Assembly (NCBI RefSeq): GCF_003217295.1
Contig: NZ_QJTJ01000029.1
Span: 1-34,284, forward strand
Length of the DNA stretch: 34,284 nucleotides
Origin: Ureibacillus chungkukjangi
GTDB taxonomy: Bacteria; Bacillota; Bacilli; Bacillales_A; Planococcaceae
Direction: 5' to 3'
Under the pieces are notes generated by a model, which searched no databases, was not told the origin of the DNA, and saw only the letters and a program-made list of their open reading frames with translations. Position numbers and translations under genes: made by a program. Shown here one piece after another: positions 8,749 through 18,153 of the stretch. Position 1 is the stretch's first letter. Each line of letters begins with the position of its first letter.

Positions 8749-9186
8749 TTAGATATAAACCCCTTCACACGTTCCAGCTGCCGGTTCATAATAGCAGTGA
8801 TTTTTAAATTGTCCTGCAAACGGCTGATCATACCAAGTTGGAGGGCACGGTGCATACGGATTAAAATACCAAAGAGCGTATTTGCCCGGATGTTCTCTCC
8901 AATAATCCAACACCTGTTTTGCTAACCTTTGTTCGTTTGCTCGCGCAGGATTATAAAATAGATTCCCCTTCTGAACTGCTTCAAAGGAATAGTTGCCTCC
9001 CTGTACATGATAAATAACGTCCTCAATCGATCGTAAATCCCTAAAGTCCAAGCAATTCGACACAAGTCGATTCACAATTACATTCCCAACGTAAAGCATT
9101 CCTTGATTGCCTTCACCTTCTGCTTCCGCTCTCATCATTCTTGCGATTAAGTCAATATCAGCATCACGGTATTTTACTCTCGCCAT
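8749..9186 (-). CDS. cwlJ: Spore cortex-lytic germination hydrolase CwlJ
   Basis: A 145-aa protein of the SleB/CwlJ (Hydrolase_2) family, the same size as Bacillus CwlJ (142 aa) and without signal peptide, as usual for CwlJ rather than SleB. The catalytic-domain signature RAEAEGEGNQGMLYVGNVIV carries the conserved acidic residues; YNQPF-type sequence appears as WYDQPF near 118. CwlJ sits in the spore coat and degrades cortex peptidoglycan during germination, especially in response to Ca-dipicolinate. ATG follows GGGGTG. Just upstream, CATACTAT resembles a sigma-E -10, which would give mother-cell expression; the -35 is not clear. It shows that the host sporulates. Confidence 0.9.
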   Translation of the reverse strand: MARVKYRDADIDLIARMMRAEAEGEGNQGMLYVGNVIVNRLVSNCLDFRDLRSIEDVIYHVQGGNYSFEAVQKGNLFYNPARANEQRLAKQVLDYWREHPGKYALWYFNPYAPCPPTWYDQPFAGQFKNHCYYEPAAGTCEGVYI

Positions 9187-9307
9187 TTTCTCACCCCAAA
9201 TCTATAGTATGAAGAAAAGTGTAAGATGATGTCATAATTTGAGAGATGTCTCCCCTTTATCGAAAAATCGATTGAAATCTGAGTGATATATAGCATTTCC
9301 TAACAAA

Positions 9308-9344
9308 ATAAAAACGCCTCAAAAGATTAAACTTTTGAGACGTT
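9308..9344 (-). terminator. Intrinsic terminator of uppP
   Basis: On the minus strand AACGTCTCAAAAG-type sequence (9344-9332) pairs with CTTTTGAGGCGTT (9325-9313), followed by TTTATTTT, six nt after the uppP stop. Confidence 0.85.
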
Positions 9345-9350
9345 GGTCTT

Positions 9351-10181
9351 TTAAAGATATAAAACTACGATTAGAACAATAGCTAAAACAATTCGATAAA
9401 TTGCAAATGGTACTAGCTTTACTTTTGAAATCAGTTTTAAGAAGAACTTAATGGAAATCAAAGCAAATACAAATGCACTGACAAAACCTATGATATAAAA
9501 CCCTAAATGATTAGGCTCTAAGTCACTCCAATTTTTGATTAATGACAAGCCACTAGCCCCTGCCATGATTGGAACCGCCATGATAAAGGTAAAGTCAGCA
9601 GCCGTTTTATGGTCAAGCCCTAAGATTACCCCACCAGAAATTGTGGCACCCGAACGAGAGAAGCCAGGCCATAAAGATAAGCATTGAATTAACCCTACTT
9701 TAAACGCCTTACCATATGAAAGGTCGTCTAAGGATGTAATCGTTGTTTTTCTTTGCCCACTTACTCGATCGGCAATAATCATCCAAATCGCCCCGATGAT
9801 TAAACCAATAATTACTGTATTGGTAGAGAAAAGATTTTCATCGATAAAATCTTCAAATAATACGCCGAAAACTCCTGCAGGAATAATCCCTACAAATACA
9901 TGTCCTAAATTAAATTTACGAGAGGCTGTTTGTCCCTCAATTTTATACAAACCTACTAAGCTAAGCATTCGCTTCCACATAACAACCACAACAGCTAAAA
10001 TTGACCCCAGCTGAATCACAATTTTAAATGTATTCGCTGATCCGCTGCCTAAAAAGTCCTTTGTGTTCAGCCATAAATCATCGACGATAATCATATGCCC
10101 TGTTGATGAAACCGGAGCAAATTCCGTCATCCCCTCAACAAAACCAAGGATTATCGCCTTAATCAAATCGAAAAATTCCAT
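9351..10181 (-). CDS. uppP: Undecaprenyl-diphosphatase UppP (BacA)
   Basis: A 276-aa polytopic membrane enzyme that dephosphorylates undecaprenyl pyrophosphate, recycling the lipid carrier for peptidoglycan; it also confers bacitracin tolerance. Both active-site motifs are present: EGMTEFAPVSSTGHM near residues 17-31 and the P-loop-like PGFSRSGATISGG near 173. About seven to eight hydrophobic segments are visible. ATG 10181 is preferred although GAGGAG is 13 bases upstream; the GTG at 10202 lies within that ribosome binding site. It stands alone with its own terminator. Confidence 0.93.
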   Translation of the reverse strand: MEFFDLIKAIILGFVEGMTEFAPVSSTGHMIIVDDLWLNTKDFLGSGSANTFKIVIQLGSILAVVVVMWKRMLSLVGLYKIEGQTASRKFNLGHVFVGIIPAGVFGVLFEDFIDENLFSTNTVIIGLIIGAIWMIIADRVSGQRKTTITSLDDLSYGKAFKVGLIQCLSLWPGFSRSGATISGGVILGLDHKTAADFTFIMAVPIMAGASGLSLIKNWSDLEPNHLGFYIIGFVSAFVFALISIKFFLKLISKVKLVPFAIYRIVLAIVLIVVLYL

Positions 10182-10310
10182 AAGTTCTTTTTGTCTCCTC
10201 ACATTTTTTTACTTATTACCAATAACAATTAAATCACTTCTAAATAAAGTCCTAATTTACAATACATGAAGCATTTTTTATTGTCTATACGTCTCGAGCT
10301 GTATTCGGGA

Positions 10311-11390
10311 CTAATTCCCTTTAAATTTAATATCCACTATCCATAGCTCCGAACGACTGCCGATACGCATCGGCGGTCCCCAAAAACCAAATCCAGAGGA
10401 AACAAGTGCATGCATGTCCCCTTTTTTCATATGACCATAATCCAACTCAAAGATTCGATCAGTGATAAAATTATTCGGCCAAAGCTGCCCTAGATGCGTA
10501 TGACCTGACATATGCAGATCCACTCCAGCATCCTGAGGCTCATGTAAGTCATTTGGCGTATGGTTCATGACAATCCAAGGCATCTCAACATTTTCTGGCT
10601 TTAATTCTTGAATTGCTTTTCTCTCATGATTTGTAACATCTTCCTGGCCTGTTAAATAAAAACGATTTCCAACTAAAATAGTTTCATCCATTAAAATTTG
10701 AACATTCGATTCCTTCATTTCTTCTATAAATTCCGGAATTTTTCCTCCATAGTATTCATGGTTTCCAAGTACTCCATAAACACCATATGTTGCATTTAAC
10801 TGCTTCATCACTTCGTTCATGCCCTCATCTACAAACCAAACAGGGTCATCATCCACAATATCCCCTACTAATAAAACAGCATCAGGATTCGCTTCGTTTG
10901 ATAGCTTAACAAATTTCTGTAGGTGATTCTTATGAGAAAGAACCCCTAGATGAAAATCAGAAGCCACTACAAGTCTCATTGGTTCACCAGACTTATCTAC
11001 GGAAATCTCTAAATTCCGAACCACCGGCGAATACGCATTATATGTACCCCAGGCAAATAGAACAACTAAAAGACCTACAACAACAGACCCGACAACCGCA
11101 ACATTTTTGTACGGTGTAAACGTAATAAAGAGGTTCGCAATGATACATAATATGAGCCCGTACTCAAAAAAGAACATCCAATAATTACCGACAATCGACA
11201 TAGGGCTAAGAAAAGGATGCACTCGCCCAATCAGAAAACCAAAAGCAATTACAAAGAAAATAATCCAATAAATAATCGGCCAACGAAATACATGAATAGC
11301 CTCAAGCCACTTTTTCAAATTCATCCCTAAATAAGCCGTAATCGTACTATATAAAATGAGCGCAAACGTTATGCCCAATATCCTTCCCAT
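10311..11390 (-). CDS. Membrane-anchored metallophosphoesterase
   Basis: A 359-aa protein. The N-terminal 125 residues hold about four membrane segments. The C-terminal two thirds is a calcineurin-like metallophosphoesterase domain with the ordered metal motifs SDFHLG (near 145), GDIVDDDP, GNHEYYGG, MNHTPND and SGHTHLGQ. It resembles the Bacillus YkoQ/YkuE class; the physiological substrate is not known for most of these. ATG has GGAGG nine bases upstream. Its upstream flank is the 52-bp repeat array (11504-12075), so its promoter must lie within about 100 bp or in the repeats. Confidence 0.85.
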   Translation of the reverse strand: MGRILGITFALILYSTITAYLGMNLKKWLEAIHVFRWPIIYWIIFFVIAFGFLIGRVHPFLSPMSIVGNYWMFFFEYGLILCIIANLFITFTPYKNVAVVGSVVVGLLVVLFAWGTYNAYSPVVRNLEISVDKSGEPMRLVVASDFHLGVLSHKNHLQKFVKLSNEANPDAVLLVGDIVDDDPVWFVDEGMNEVMKQLNATYGVYGVLGNHEYYGGKIPEFIEEMKESNVQILMDETILVGNRFYLTGQEDVTNHERKAIQELKPENVEMPWIVMNHTPNDLHEPQDAGVDLHMSGHTHLGQLWPNNFITDRIFELDYGHMKKGDMHALVSSGFGFWGPPMRIGSRSELWIVDIKFKGN

Positions 11391-11503
11391 CTGTATAATC
11401 CTCCCAAAATTTTAATATTTAAAAGTATACCATGTCGGGATAAGATGTATCATATTTGGAGTTCTCGGGATGGTGAGGGGGTAGAGGGGGGAACTGTAGG
11501 CGT

Positions 11504-12075
11504 GATTGCTACCTTTTGTTTGTGGATGCTTTTCACTTCGGTGCAGTTCGGGTGGGATTGCTACCTTTCGTTAGTGGATTCGTTTCCTTTCGTCTTAATA
11601 CCGGCGCGTTTGCTACCTTTCATTAGTGGATTCGTTTCCTTTCGTCGCAATTCTGGCCGGTTTGCTCCCTTTCGTTAGTGGATTCGTCTCCTATCGTCTT
11701 AATTCTGGCCGGTTTGCTCCCTTTCATTAGTGGATTCGTCTCCTATCGTCTTAATACTGGCCGGTTTGCTCCCTTTCATTAGTGGATTCGTTTCCTTTCG
11801 TCTTAATACTGGCACGTTTGCTACCTTTCATTAGTGGATTCGTTTCCTTTCGTCTTAATACTGGCGCGTTTGCTACCTTCCATTAGTGGATTCGTTTCCT
11901 TTCGTCTTAATACTGGCGCGTTTGCTACCTTCTAATAGTAGATTTGCTTCATATCGTCGCAATACTGACCGGTTTGCTCCCTTTCATTAGTGGATTCGTT
12001 TCCTTTCGTCTTAATACCGGCGCGTTTGCTACCTTTCATTAGTGGATTTGCTTCATATCGTCTCAATCCCAGCTT
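11504..12075. repeat. 52-bp tandem repeat array, 11 units
   Basis: Eleven consecutive units begin at 11504, 11556, 11608, 11660, 11712, 11764, 11816, 11868, 11920, 11972 and 12024, exactly 52 bp apart with no indel. The core reads GTTTGCTACCTTTCATTAGT, then GGATTCGTTTCCTTTCGTCT, then TAATACTGGCGC. Each unit contains two CCTTTC-centred half-repeats about 26 bp apart. The first unit is strongly diverged; inner units differ at linked positions (CTACC or CTCCC; CGC or CCG). Short open frames inside are repeat artefacts. It lies between the 5' end of the metallophosphoesterase gene and the 3' end of the kinase gene. It is not a CRISPR array, since there are no unique spacers. Confidence 0.95.
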
Positions 12076-12150
12076 TATCACTTCTTTACAAGCCCCTCGT
12101 AACACGCTTCACACTGACTTCCTTTGTCGCTGCCAAACTATCACAAAAAA

Positions 12151-12177
12151 GGAGAAAAACATGGATTGTTTTTCTCC
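12151..12177 (-). terminator. Intrinsic terminator of the two-component operon
   Basis: On the minus strand GGAGAAAAAC (12177-12168) and GTTTTTCTCC (12160-12151) form a 10-bp stem with a 7-nt loop, followed by TTTTTTG. Confidence 0.85.
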
Positions 12178-12202
12178 TCTCTATTATCTTTTGCAAGGTT
12201 AT

Positions 12203-14401
12203 TTAATATTCGGCTGGTACTGATACTGTAACTTTAAACAAATCGCCATCCACATCTATGCTTAGTCGTCCGTTGTGTAAATCAGCTATGGATTGTGCAA
12301 TGGCTAAACCTAAGCCGGAGCCATCTGTGTGGCGAGACGCATCGGCACGTTTAAAGCGTTCCGTTAGTTCATCTACATTTTCATCCAACTCATATTTTGA
12401 GATATTTTTCACTGTGAATTCTGCTGATGAACCACTTTGCTTCAATGTAATGTAAATTCTTGTCCCCTCTAATGAGTACTTTAATGCATTTACAATCAGG
12501 TTATCGATTACACGCCACATTTTTTGCCCATCAACATAGGCAAATAGAGGTTGTTCTGGCATCAAAACGCGCAAATCAAAATTAGACTTTGCGAACTCTT
12601 CCTCATGTTCACCAATTGATTGCTTTAAAAGCTGAGTTAAATCCAATCGTTGCTTCGTTATCTCAATATTGCCGCTCGCCATTTTGGAAACTTCGAATAA
12701 ATCCTCTATTAACGTTTTCAAGCGCGCTGATTTTTTATCTAACACGTCGATGTATTGTTTACGTTCTTCTTCTGTCAAATTAGGATTTTTCAACAGGTCG
12801 GTATACGTAATAATTGATGTTAATGGCGTTCTTAAATCATGACTAACATTGGTAATGAGCTCTGTTTTCATACGCTCACTTTTCGCCTGCTCAGTCATCG
12901 AGTTTCTAACACCTTCACGTAAATCATTTAAATTGGCTGCATGCTTGGCAAAAACTGATTTTCCCTTAACTTTAATTTCAGTAGTTAAACGCCCTGCTGC
13001 CATTTCCTCCGTCTGTTTCATAATACGGTTAAGGTAGCCCATTCGACGAAGGAATACTAAAGTGGCAGGTAATGCAATAAAGAATAATAATAGGATATAA
13101 ATTACTACTAATTCTCCTCCACCTACGCCTGCTCCAACAAATCCTACACCACTTAGGAACGCAACAATCATAATTCCGACTGCCTGCATCCCTATAGAAC
13201 GATTTAAAAATAAATCCCTCATCCCATCAGCTAAACGATACAGCATCGCTTGTTTAACCTGTTTTTTCATTTTTTCTTCTGTATTAGCAGAATTCCAAGT
13301 CCAAATTGATCCCATAATTACTACGAATAGTGATAAGAAGGAAACTAATAAAAATACTAGAAAATCAAATGAAATCGATAGTGTATCAGCTGAGTAATAA
13401 AATAAATTTCTAATTGTATATCCAAGACTATCTAGTGCAGCAAATAAAACAGTAATCGCTACAATCATTAATACTACTTGAACATCTATAGGAGCTCTTA
13501 AGTAAATATTTTGTAGATTGTCATATTCCCCTTTAAATATGTCTCTTGAAGGTCTCGCAAATGTAAACAACCCAACAATTGCTAACACCCCTGTAATCCA
13601 CACTATATAGAAAATAATTTGTGCAACTTTATAGGACTCATATTCATTCGCAAAGTTTGTATTTTTCAACATCGATTTTGTAATATAGATTGTTCCTATA
13701 AACTTCCCAGTTCCTACATCTATTTGAATTTCATCATTCATATAGTTATTACCGAAATTATTAATATGGAACGTATTATTTACGCTTAATGCTGAAATTG
13801 AATTAAATTCTTCTTGGTACAAATTTGAACTTTGTTGTGAGCCAGATTCAAAAATTTCACCTGTGTCTATATTTTCAAATCGATAACCAAAATAACTATA
13901 TTCATTTATAAAATCTTGACGCTCTCTTTTTTGTTCAGCTGCATATTTATTCACAGCTTCTTCTTTTAATTTTCTAATTTTTTCTTCAACATATTCATTA
14001 CTTTCAAAATTCTTTTTTATATCTGCAATTTTAGTATCCCGCTCAGCAACAAGTACCTCTTTAAGTTCAGTGTCCTTTGCCTCTTCTGCCTGAGTTATTT
14101 GATCAATATATTGATAACGAATATTCTCGATTTGTTCCGTTAATGAACCGTAATAATTACGATAATTTTCAATTTCTTCTACCGATACATTTAGCTGCCC
14201 TTTAGCTTTGTCGGCATCAAATGGAACTAACACGTAATCCTCTAATTTCTCGATAAAGGCATCTTTAGTACTCTGAAATTCACCCGCTTCAAAATACGAT
14301 TTAAATAGATAATTATGCGAATGATTGATAAATGTTACGACTGCTAACGCTGACCACGTTATAAGAAAAAGTATGAGGAGTAATTTGCTTTTTGCTTTCA
14401 T
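12203..14401 (-). CDS. Sensor histidine kinase
   Basis: A 732-aa membrane kinase. It has an N-terminal membrane segment (about 7-27), an extracellular region to about 245 with a long charged coiled coil (about 90-155), then a cluster of five or so membrane segments (about 255-450), a HAMP-like linker, and the catalytic core. The phosphoacceptor is His521 in NVSHDLRTPLTSI, followed by the N box DNLIVNALKYS and the G box DGSGLGLAIA. The large multi-spanning sensor section is unusual for OmpR-class kinases. ATG follows AGAGGAGG. It is the last gene of an operon: response regulator, 47-aa membrane peptide, kinase. The signal is unknown. Confidence 0.9.
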   Translation of the reverse strand: MKAKSKLLLILFLITWSALAVVTFINHSHNYLFKSYFEAGEFQSTKDAFIEKLEDYVLVPFDADKAKGQLNVSVEEIENYRNYYGSLTEQIENIRYQYIDQITQAEEAKDTELKEVLVAERDTKIADIKKNFESNEYVEEKIRKLKEEAVNKYAAEQKRERQDFINEYSYFGYRFENIDTGEIFESGSQQSSNLYQEEFNSISALSVNNTFHINNFGNNYMNDEIQIDVGTGKFIGTIYITKSMLKNTNFANEYESYKVAQIIFYIVWITGVLAIVGLFTFARPSRDIFKGEYDNLQNIYLRAPIDVQVVLMIVAITVLFAALDSLGYTIRNLFYYSADTLSISFDFLVFLLVSFLSLFVVIMGSIWTWNSANTEEKMKKQVKQAMLYRLADGMRDLFLNRSIGMQAVGIMIVAFLSGVGFVGAGVGGGELVVIYILLLFFIALPATLVFLRRMGYLNRIMKQTEEMAAGRLTTEIKVKGKSVFAKHAANLNDLREGVRNSMTEQAKSERMKTELITNVSHDLRTPLTSIITYTDLLKNPNLTEEERKQYIDVLDKKSARLKTLIEDLFEVSKMASGNIEITKQRLDLTQLLKQSIGEHEEEFAKSNFDLRVLMPEQPLFAYVDGQKMWRVIDNLIVNALKYSLEGTRIYITLKQSGSSAEFTVKNISKYELDENVDELTERFKRADASRHTDGSGLGLAIAQSIADLHNGRLSIDVDGDLFKVTVSVPAEY

Positions 14402-14418
14402 AACCTTTTGTTCCTCCT

Positions 14419-14562
14419 CTAAAATAATTTCACAAGCATTTTTACCGTTTCATCGATATGTTCATCTATAAACTGCCACGTCTTTGTGATGATAAAGAAC
14501 ATACCGACGACACTTGCGATAAGACTTAGCACCGTTAGGCTTGTCTCAATTTTGCTTTTCAA
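14419..14562 (-). CDS. Small membrane peptide (47 aa) inside the two-component operon
   Basis: Between regulator and kinase lies an open frame of 47 codons from TTG 14562 to TAG 14419. It overlaps the 3' end of the regulator gene by 17 nt and stops just before the kinase ribosome binding site. The product starts MKSKIETSLTVL, has one hydrophobic segment (LSLIASVVGMFFII, about residues 12-25) and an acidic-amphipathic tail ending KMLVKLF. The tight packing, single membrane helix and lack of other function for this gap support a real gene. The weak point is the ribosome binding site, a GGGG about 15 bases upstream, so translation may be coupled to the regulator. It could modulate the kinase in the membrane; that is inference. 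Confidence 0.6.
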   Translation of the reverse strand: MKSKIETSLTVLSLIASVVGMFFIITKTWQFIDEHIDETVKMLVKLF

Positions 14563-15253
14563 TTTTGTATCCAATGCCCCACACAACCTTTAAGTATCTT
14601 GGATTTTTTGGGTCTGTCTCGATTTTTTCACGGATTTTCCTGATGTGTACGGCCACGACGTTTTCCGCATTATAAGCCTCTTCCTTCCACACAAGCTCAT
14701 AAATTTCGTTAATCGAAAAAACACGCCCTGCATTTCTTAATAACAGCTCGGTAATCTTGTACTCAATCGGTGTTAGCTTCACCAATTCACCATCTAAGCG
14801 TACCTCTTTCGCATCCATATCAATTGCTAATCCATTTACCTCAATTTTAGAGCTTTGCTTTGTGTTACCGTTAAACGTTCCCAATTGAACGTAACGTCTA
14901 AGTTGCGACTTAACACGAGCAAGTAACTCTAAAGGGTGAAATGGCTTCGTAATGTAATCGTCTGCTCCTACAGAAAGCCCATGGATTTTGTCTGTCTCTT
15001 CGGCCTTCGCACTTAACATGATGATGGGAATATTGCGATCTGTGCGAATTTTAAATGTAGCTGTAATTCCATCCATATTTGGCATCATAATATCCAGGAT
15101 GATTAAATGGACTTCATTATCTTCTAGTAGCTTTAAGGCTTCAGCTCCATCTGCAGCTTTTAATACGTTATAGCCTTCATTTTTTAAATAAATTTCGATC
15201 CCATCACGAATGTCTTTGTCATCATCTGTGACGAGCACTGTTAACTTCTCCAC
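14546..15253 (-). CDS. OmpR-family response regulator
   Basis: A 235-aa regulator with a receiver domain (residues 5-120; acidic pocket DDD at 10-12, phosphoacceptor Asp54 in IILDIMMPN, Lys in YITKPFHP) and a C-terminal winged-helix Trans_reg_C domain (about 135-233; KLTPIEYKITELLLRN, and VWGIGYKI at the end). The GTG at 15253 is preferred, eight bases after GAGG; the GTG at 15262 would lie in the ribosome binding site. It is the first gene of the operon with the membrane peptide and the kinase. Sequence pattern is of the VanR/PhoP subgroup; target genes cannot be told from the window. Confidence 0.92.
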   Translation of the reverse strand: MEKLTVLVTDDDKDIRDGIEIYLKNEGYNVLKAADGAEALKLLEDNEVHLIILDIMMPNMDGITATFKIRTDRNIPIIMLSAKAEETDKIHGLSVGADDYITKPFHPLELLARVKSQLRRYVQLGTFNGNTKQSSKIEVNGLAIDMDAKEVRLDGELVKLTPIEYKITELLLRNAGRVFSINEIYELVWKEEAYNAENVVAVHIRKIREKIETDPKNPRYLKVVWGIGYKIEKQN

Positions 15254-15354
15254 TGCCCTCACCTCATCTTTTTCTTATGTTTCTATCATAAAGTTTGAAT
15301 CTTAATTTATAGTCGCTATAATTCTGAAGAAATTCTTAATATTTTATAAAAAAC

Positions 15355-16221
15355 TTACTCTTCCCTCGTTTTCCGACTCCCCAAAGTCAGCACAATAATC
15401 CCACCTAATAATAAAACAACACCTACCCATGAAGTTGGGCTCAGGTATTCTCCAACTAAAAAGACACCAAGCAATGCGGCAGTTAGTGGTTCTGCTAGGG
15501 ATAATGTTACTGCAGAGGATGAAGAAATTTTCTCTAGCCCTCCTAAAAATAACAGGTAGGCTACACTTGTTGCTGCCAACCCCATGAAAATCATAGGGAA
15601 CAGATTTTGGTTATCAAACGCCCATATGACACCATCTCCTGAAAACGGTAATAGCAGCAGCGCACATAACGTGAAGGTCATAGCCACTGCCGGAAGCGTT
15701 TCTTCTTTTTCTGTTAATTGCTTACTACAATTTGTGTAGAGTGCGAACATTAGCCCGGCACATAAAGCCAATAAAATTCCTAGTGGATTTACTGAAGCTC
15801 CCCCTCTATTCACAAATAATAAAACACATCCAATTATCGCTAGAGCGGTTGCAATCGCCCAAATTCCATTCGGCTTTCTTTTCCAAATTGCCCATTCGAC
15901 TAGACCTGAAAATACGGGAGAGCTCCCAATTGTCACGACTGTTCCTAATGCAACACCAGTAAAGCGAACCGAGGTAAAAAATAGCGATTGGAACAGAGCG
16001 ATTGTTATTGCCGCTAAAATCGTCCACTTCCACGACCAGGTTTTAAACTTGATTTTTCGCATGAAGAGGGCCAATACAAGTAGCACGCCTCCCCCTATTG
16101 CTGATCGTACGCCTGCCACAGCTACGGAAGATACCTCAGCCTGCAAAAAGGTTTGCGTTGTACCCACTGTTCCCCAAAGCATTGCCGCTAATAACACAAA
16201 TATGTATGACAATAAATTCAT
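15355..16221 (-). CDS. EamA-family (DMT) transporter
   Basis: A 288-aa membrane protein with ten predicted helices in two EamA repeats. The first repeat begins LLAAMLWGTVGTTQTF and the second LLALCAGLMFALYTN. The C-terminus holds SLAEPLTAALLGVFLVGEY, typical of the family, and a basic end. These carriers export amino acids or other metabolites; substrate unknown. ATG 16221 is chosen because GGGGT lies about seven bases upstream; the ATG at 16248 lacks one. An extended -10 promoter is visible at 16273-16281. Confidence 0.85.
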   Translation of the reverse strand: MNLLSYIFVLLAAMLWGTVGTTQTFLQAEVSSVAVAGVRSAIGGGVLLVLALFMRKIKFKTWSWKWTILAAITIALFQSLFFTSVRFTGVALGTVVTIGSSPVFSGLVEWAIWKRKPNGIWAIATALAIIGCVLLFVNRGGASVNPLGILLALCAGLMFALYTNCSKQLTEKEETLPAVAMTFTLCALLLLPFSGDGVIWAFDNQNLFPMIFMGLAATSVAYLLFLGGLEKISSSSAVTLSLAEPLTAALLGVFLVGEYLSPTSWVGVVLLLGGIIVLTLGSRKTREE

Positions 16222-16272
16222 CAAATACACCCCGTTTATATGAATCATCTAACTAATACAATAACTTGTTAA

Positions 16273-16281
16273 ATTATACCA
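16273..16281 (-). promoter_or_regulatory. Extended -10 promoter of the EamA gene
   Basis: TGGTATAAT on the minus strand is a perfect TATAAT with the TGn extension, about 50 nt upstream of the ATG. No good -35 is seen, as is common for extended -10 promoters. Confidence 0.45.
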
Positions 16282-16546
16282 AAGTCAGGTGAGGATCGAT
16301 AACATTTCTTATTAAAAGGAAATAGTGAAAACTGTTGTAGAACACTTATTAGGGGAATTAGCGCAAATTAATAAACTATAAGATTTTCTCGCAAATACTT
16401 ACTTTCCCTTTATATATGAAGAAATTTCTTTTCGACAAAATCCGATATTTTTTACTTGATAATTTCATGATTAAGGTTCATTATATGAATATAGCAGTAG
16501 AAAACTAGTTAAAAAATTCTTCATAGAATATTTTTTTATACGAAAA

Positions 16547-16560
16547 TGTAAGCGTCAACA
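16547..16560 (+). promoter_or_regulatory. Catabolite-responsive element (cre) candidate
   Basis: TGTAAGCGTCAACA matches the CcpA cre consensus TGWAANCGNTNWCA at every fixed position but one (C for T at position 10). It lies 54 bp upstream of the dehydrogenase ATG, a position suited to glucose repression of this gene. Confidence 0.65.
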
Positions 16561-16613
16561 TTTCTATATTTTCGAAGTTTTCACTGTATATACTTCCTAA
16601 GGGGGATCACATT

Positions 16614-18134
16614 ATGATCTATGCAAATCCTAACACAGCAGGAGCAATTGTTAATTTTAAAGAGAAGTATGATAACTTTATCGGCGGCGAATGGGTTGCA
16701 CCGGTAAAAGGACAATATTTTGAAAATAGAACACCAGTAACTGGTGAAGTATTCACAAAAGCAGCACGCTCTACAGTAGAGGACATTGAATTAGCATTGG
16801 ATGCAGCACATGCAGCAAAAGATGCTTGGGGAAAAACTTCAACTACTGAACGCGCGATTATTTTAAATAAAATTGCAGATCGTTTAGAAGAGAAACTAGA
16901 ATATCTTGCAGTAGCAGAAACTTGGGAAAACGGGAAAGCTGTTCGTGAAACGTTAAATGCTGATATTCCTTTAGCAATCGACCACTTCCGTTACTTTGCA
17001 AGTGCAATTCGTTCACAAGAAGGTCGCACAACACAATTAGATAACGATACAGTAGCTTATCATTTCCAAGAGCCGCTAGGTGTTGTTGGACAAATTATCC
17101 CTTGGAACTTCCCTATCCTAATGGCAGTGTGGAAAATTGCACCCGCACTGGCAGCTGGAAACTGTATCGTATTAAAGCCAGCAGAACAAACTCCGGCATC
17201 AATCATGGTATTAGTGGAGTTAATTCAAGACCTACTTCCAGCAGGAGTACTAAATATCGTTAATGGCTTCGGTATTGAAGTTGGTAAACCATTAGCAACT
17301 AATCCACGAATCGCAAAAATTGCATTCACTGGTTCTACAGCTGTTGGTCGCCAAATTATGCAATATGCAACTGAAAATATTATCCCTGTGACATTAGAGC
17401 TTGGGGGTAAATCACCTAACGTGTTCTTCGAAGACATTATGGATCAAGATGATGAATTCCTGGATAAAGCAATTGAAGGATTAGTAATGTTTGCATTAAA
17501 CAATGGTGAAATTTGTACTTGCCCATCTCGTGCCCTAATTCAGGAGTCGATTTATGAAAAATTCATGGAACGTGCATTAGAGCGCGTTAAAGCGATTAAA
17601 GTTGGCAACCCACTTGATACTGATGTAATGATGGGTGCACAAGCTTCTACTCAGCAAAAAGAAAAGATTCTTTCTTATATCCAGCTTGGACAAGAAGAAG
17701 GCGCTGAGTTACTAATTGGTGGGGAGGAAAACCATTTAGGTGGTGACCTTGAAAACGGTAACTACATCAAACCAACAGTATTCAAAGGCAACAACAAAAT
17801 GCGTATCTTCCAAGAAGAAATCTTTGGTCCAGTACTTTCTGTCACTACATTCAAAGATTTCGATGAAGCTATCGAAATCGCTAACGATACACTTTATGGC
17901 TTAGGTGCAGGTGTATGGTCACGCAGCGGTGATATCGCTTACCGTGCTGGGCGTGCTATTGAAGCTGGGCGCGTTTGGACAAACACTTACCACAAGTACC
18001 CAGCTGGCGCAGCATTTGGTGGGTACAAAATGTCAGGTATTGGCCGCGAAAACCATGCTATGATGCTAGATCACTACCAACAAACAAAATGTTTATTAGT
18101 AAGTTATGATAGAAAGCCTCAAGGATTCTTCTAA
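16614..18134 (+). CDS. NAD-dependent (acet)aldehyde dehydrogenase, ExaC/AcoD type
   Basis: A 506-aa ALDH of the ExaC/AcoD subgroup, which oxidises acetaldehyde and similar short aldehydes to acids. The N-terminus [20 protein letters not shown], the PWNFPILM loop, [17 protein letters not shown] and the catalytic Cys301 in [11 protein letters not shown] are all typical of this subgroup. ATG has GGGGG eight bases upstream. The DUF779 gene starts 19 nt after it, a pairing seen repeatedly in Bacteria. The cre-like site upstream suggests repression by preferred sugars, which fits use of ethanol- or acetoin-derived aldehydes. Base usage is that of a well-expressed core gene. Confidence 0.88.
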   Translation: MIYANPNTAGAIVNFKEKYDNFIGGEWVAPVKGQYFENRTPVTGEVFTKAARSTVEDIELALDAAHAAKDAWGKTSTTERAIILNKIADRLEEKLEYLAVAETWENGKAVRETLNADIPLAIDHFRYFASAIRSQEGRTTQLDNDTVAYHFQEPLGVVGQIIPWNFPILMAVWKIAPALAAGNCIVLKPAEQTPASIMVLVELIQDLLPAGVLNIVNGFGIEVGKPLATNPRIAKIAFTGSTAVGRQIMQYATENIIPVTLELGGKSPNVFFEDIMDQDDEFLDKAIEGLVMFALNNGEICTCPSRALIQESIYEKFMERALERVKAIKVGNPLDTDVMMGAQASTQQKEKILSYIQLGQEEGAELLIGGEENHLGGDLENGNYIKPTVFKGNNKMRIFQEEIFGPVLSVTTFKDFDEAIEIANDTLYGLGAGVWSRSGDIAYRAGRAIEAGRVWTNTYHKYPAGAAFGGYKMSGIGRENHAMMLDHYQQTKCLLVSYDRKPQGFF

Positions 18135-18153
18135 ATCGAAGGGAGATTAGGAT

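Larger units (their letters stand above)
16222..16613. other. Divergent intergenic region
   Basis: 392 bp without a gene between the EamA transporter and the aldehyde dehydrogenase. It holds an extended -10 promoter for the transporter and a cre-like CcpA site close to the dehydrogenase start. The middle is AT-rich with nothing further recognised. Confidence 0.6.

Noticed and set aside
11504..12075. CRISPR array
   Set aside because: Units are contiguous with no unique spacers between constant repeats, and no cas genes are present.
11445..12223. Two 77-codon plus-strand frames across the 52-bp array
   Set aside because: They arise from the repeat unit itself, which gives near-identical translations, and lack ribosome binding sites.
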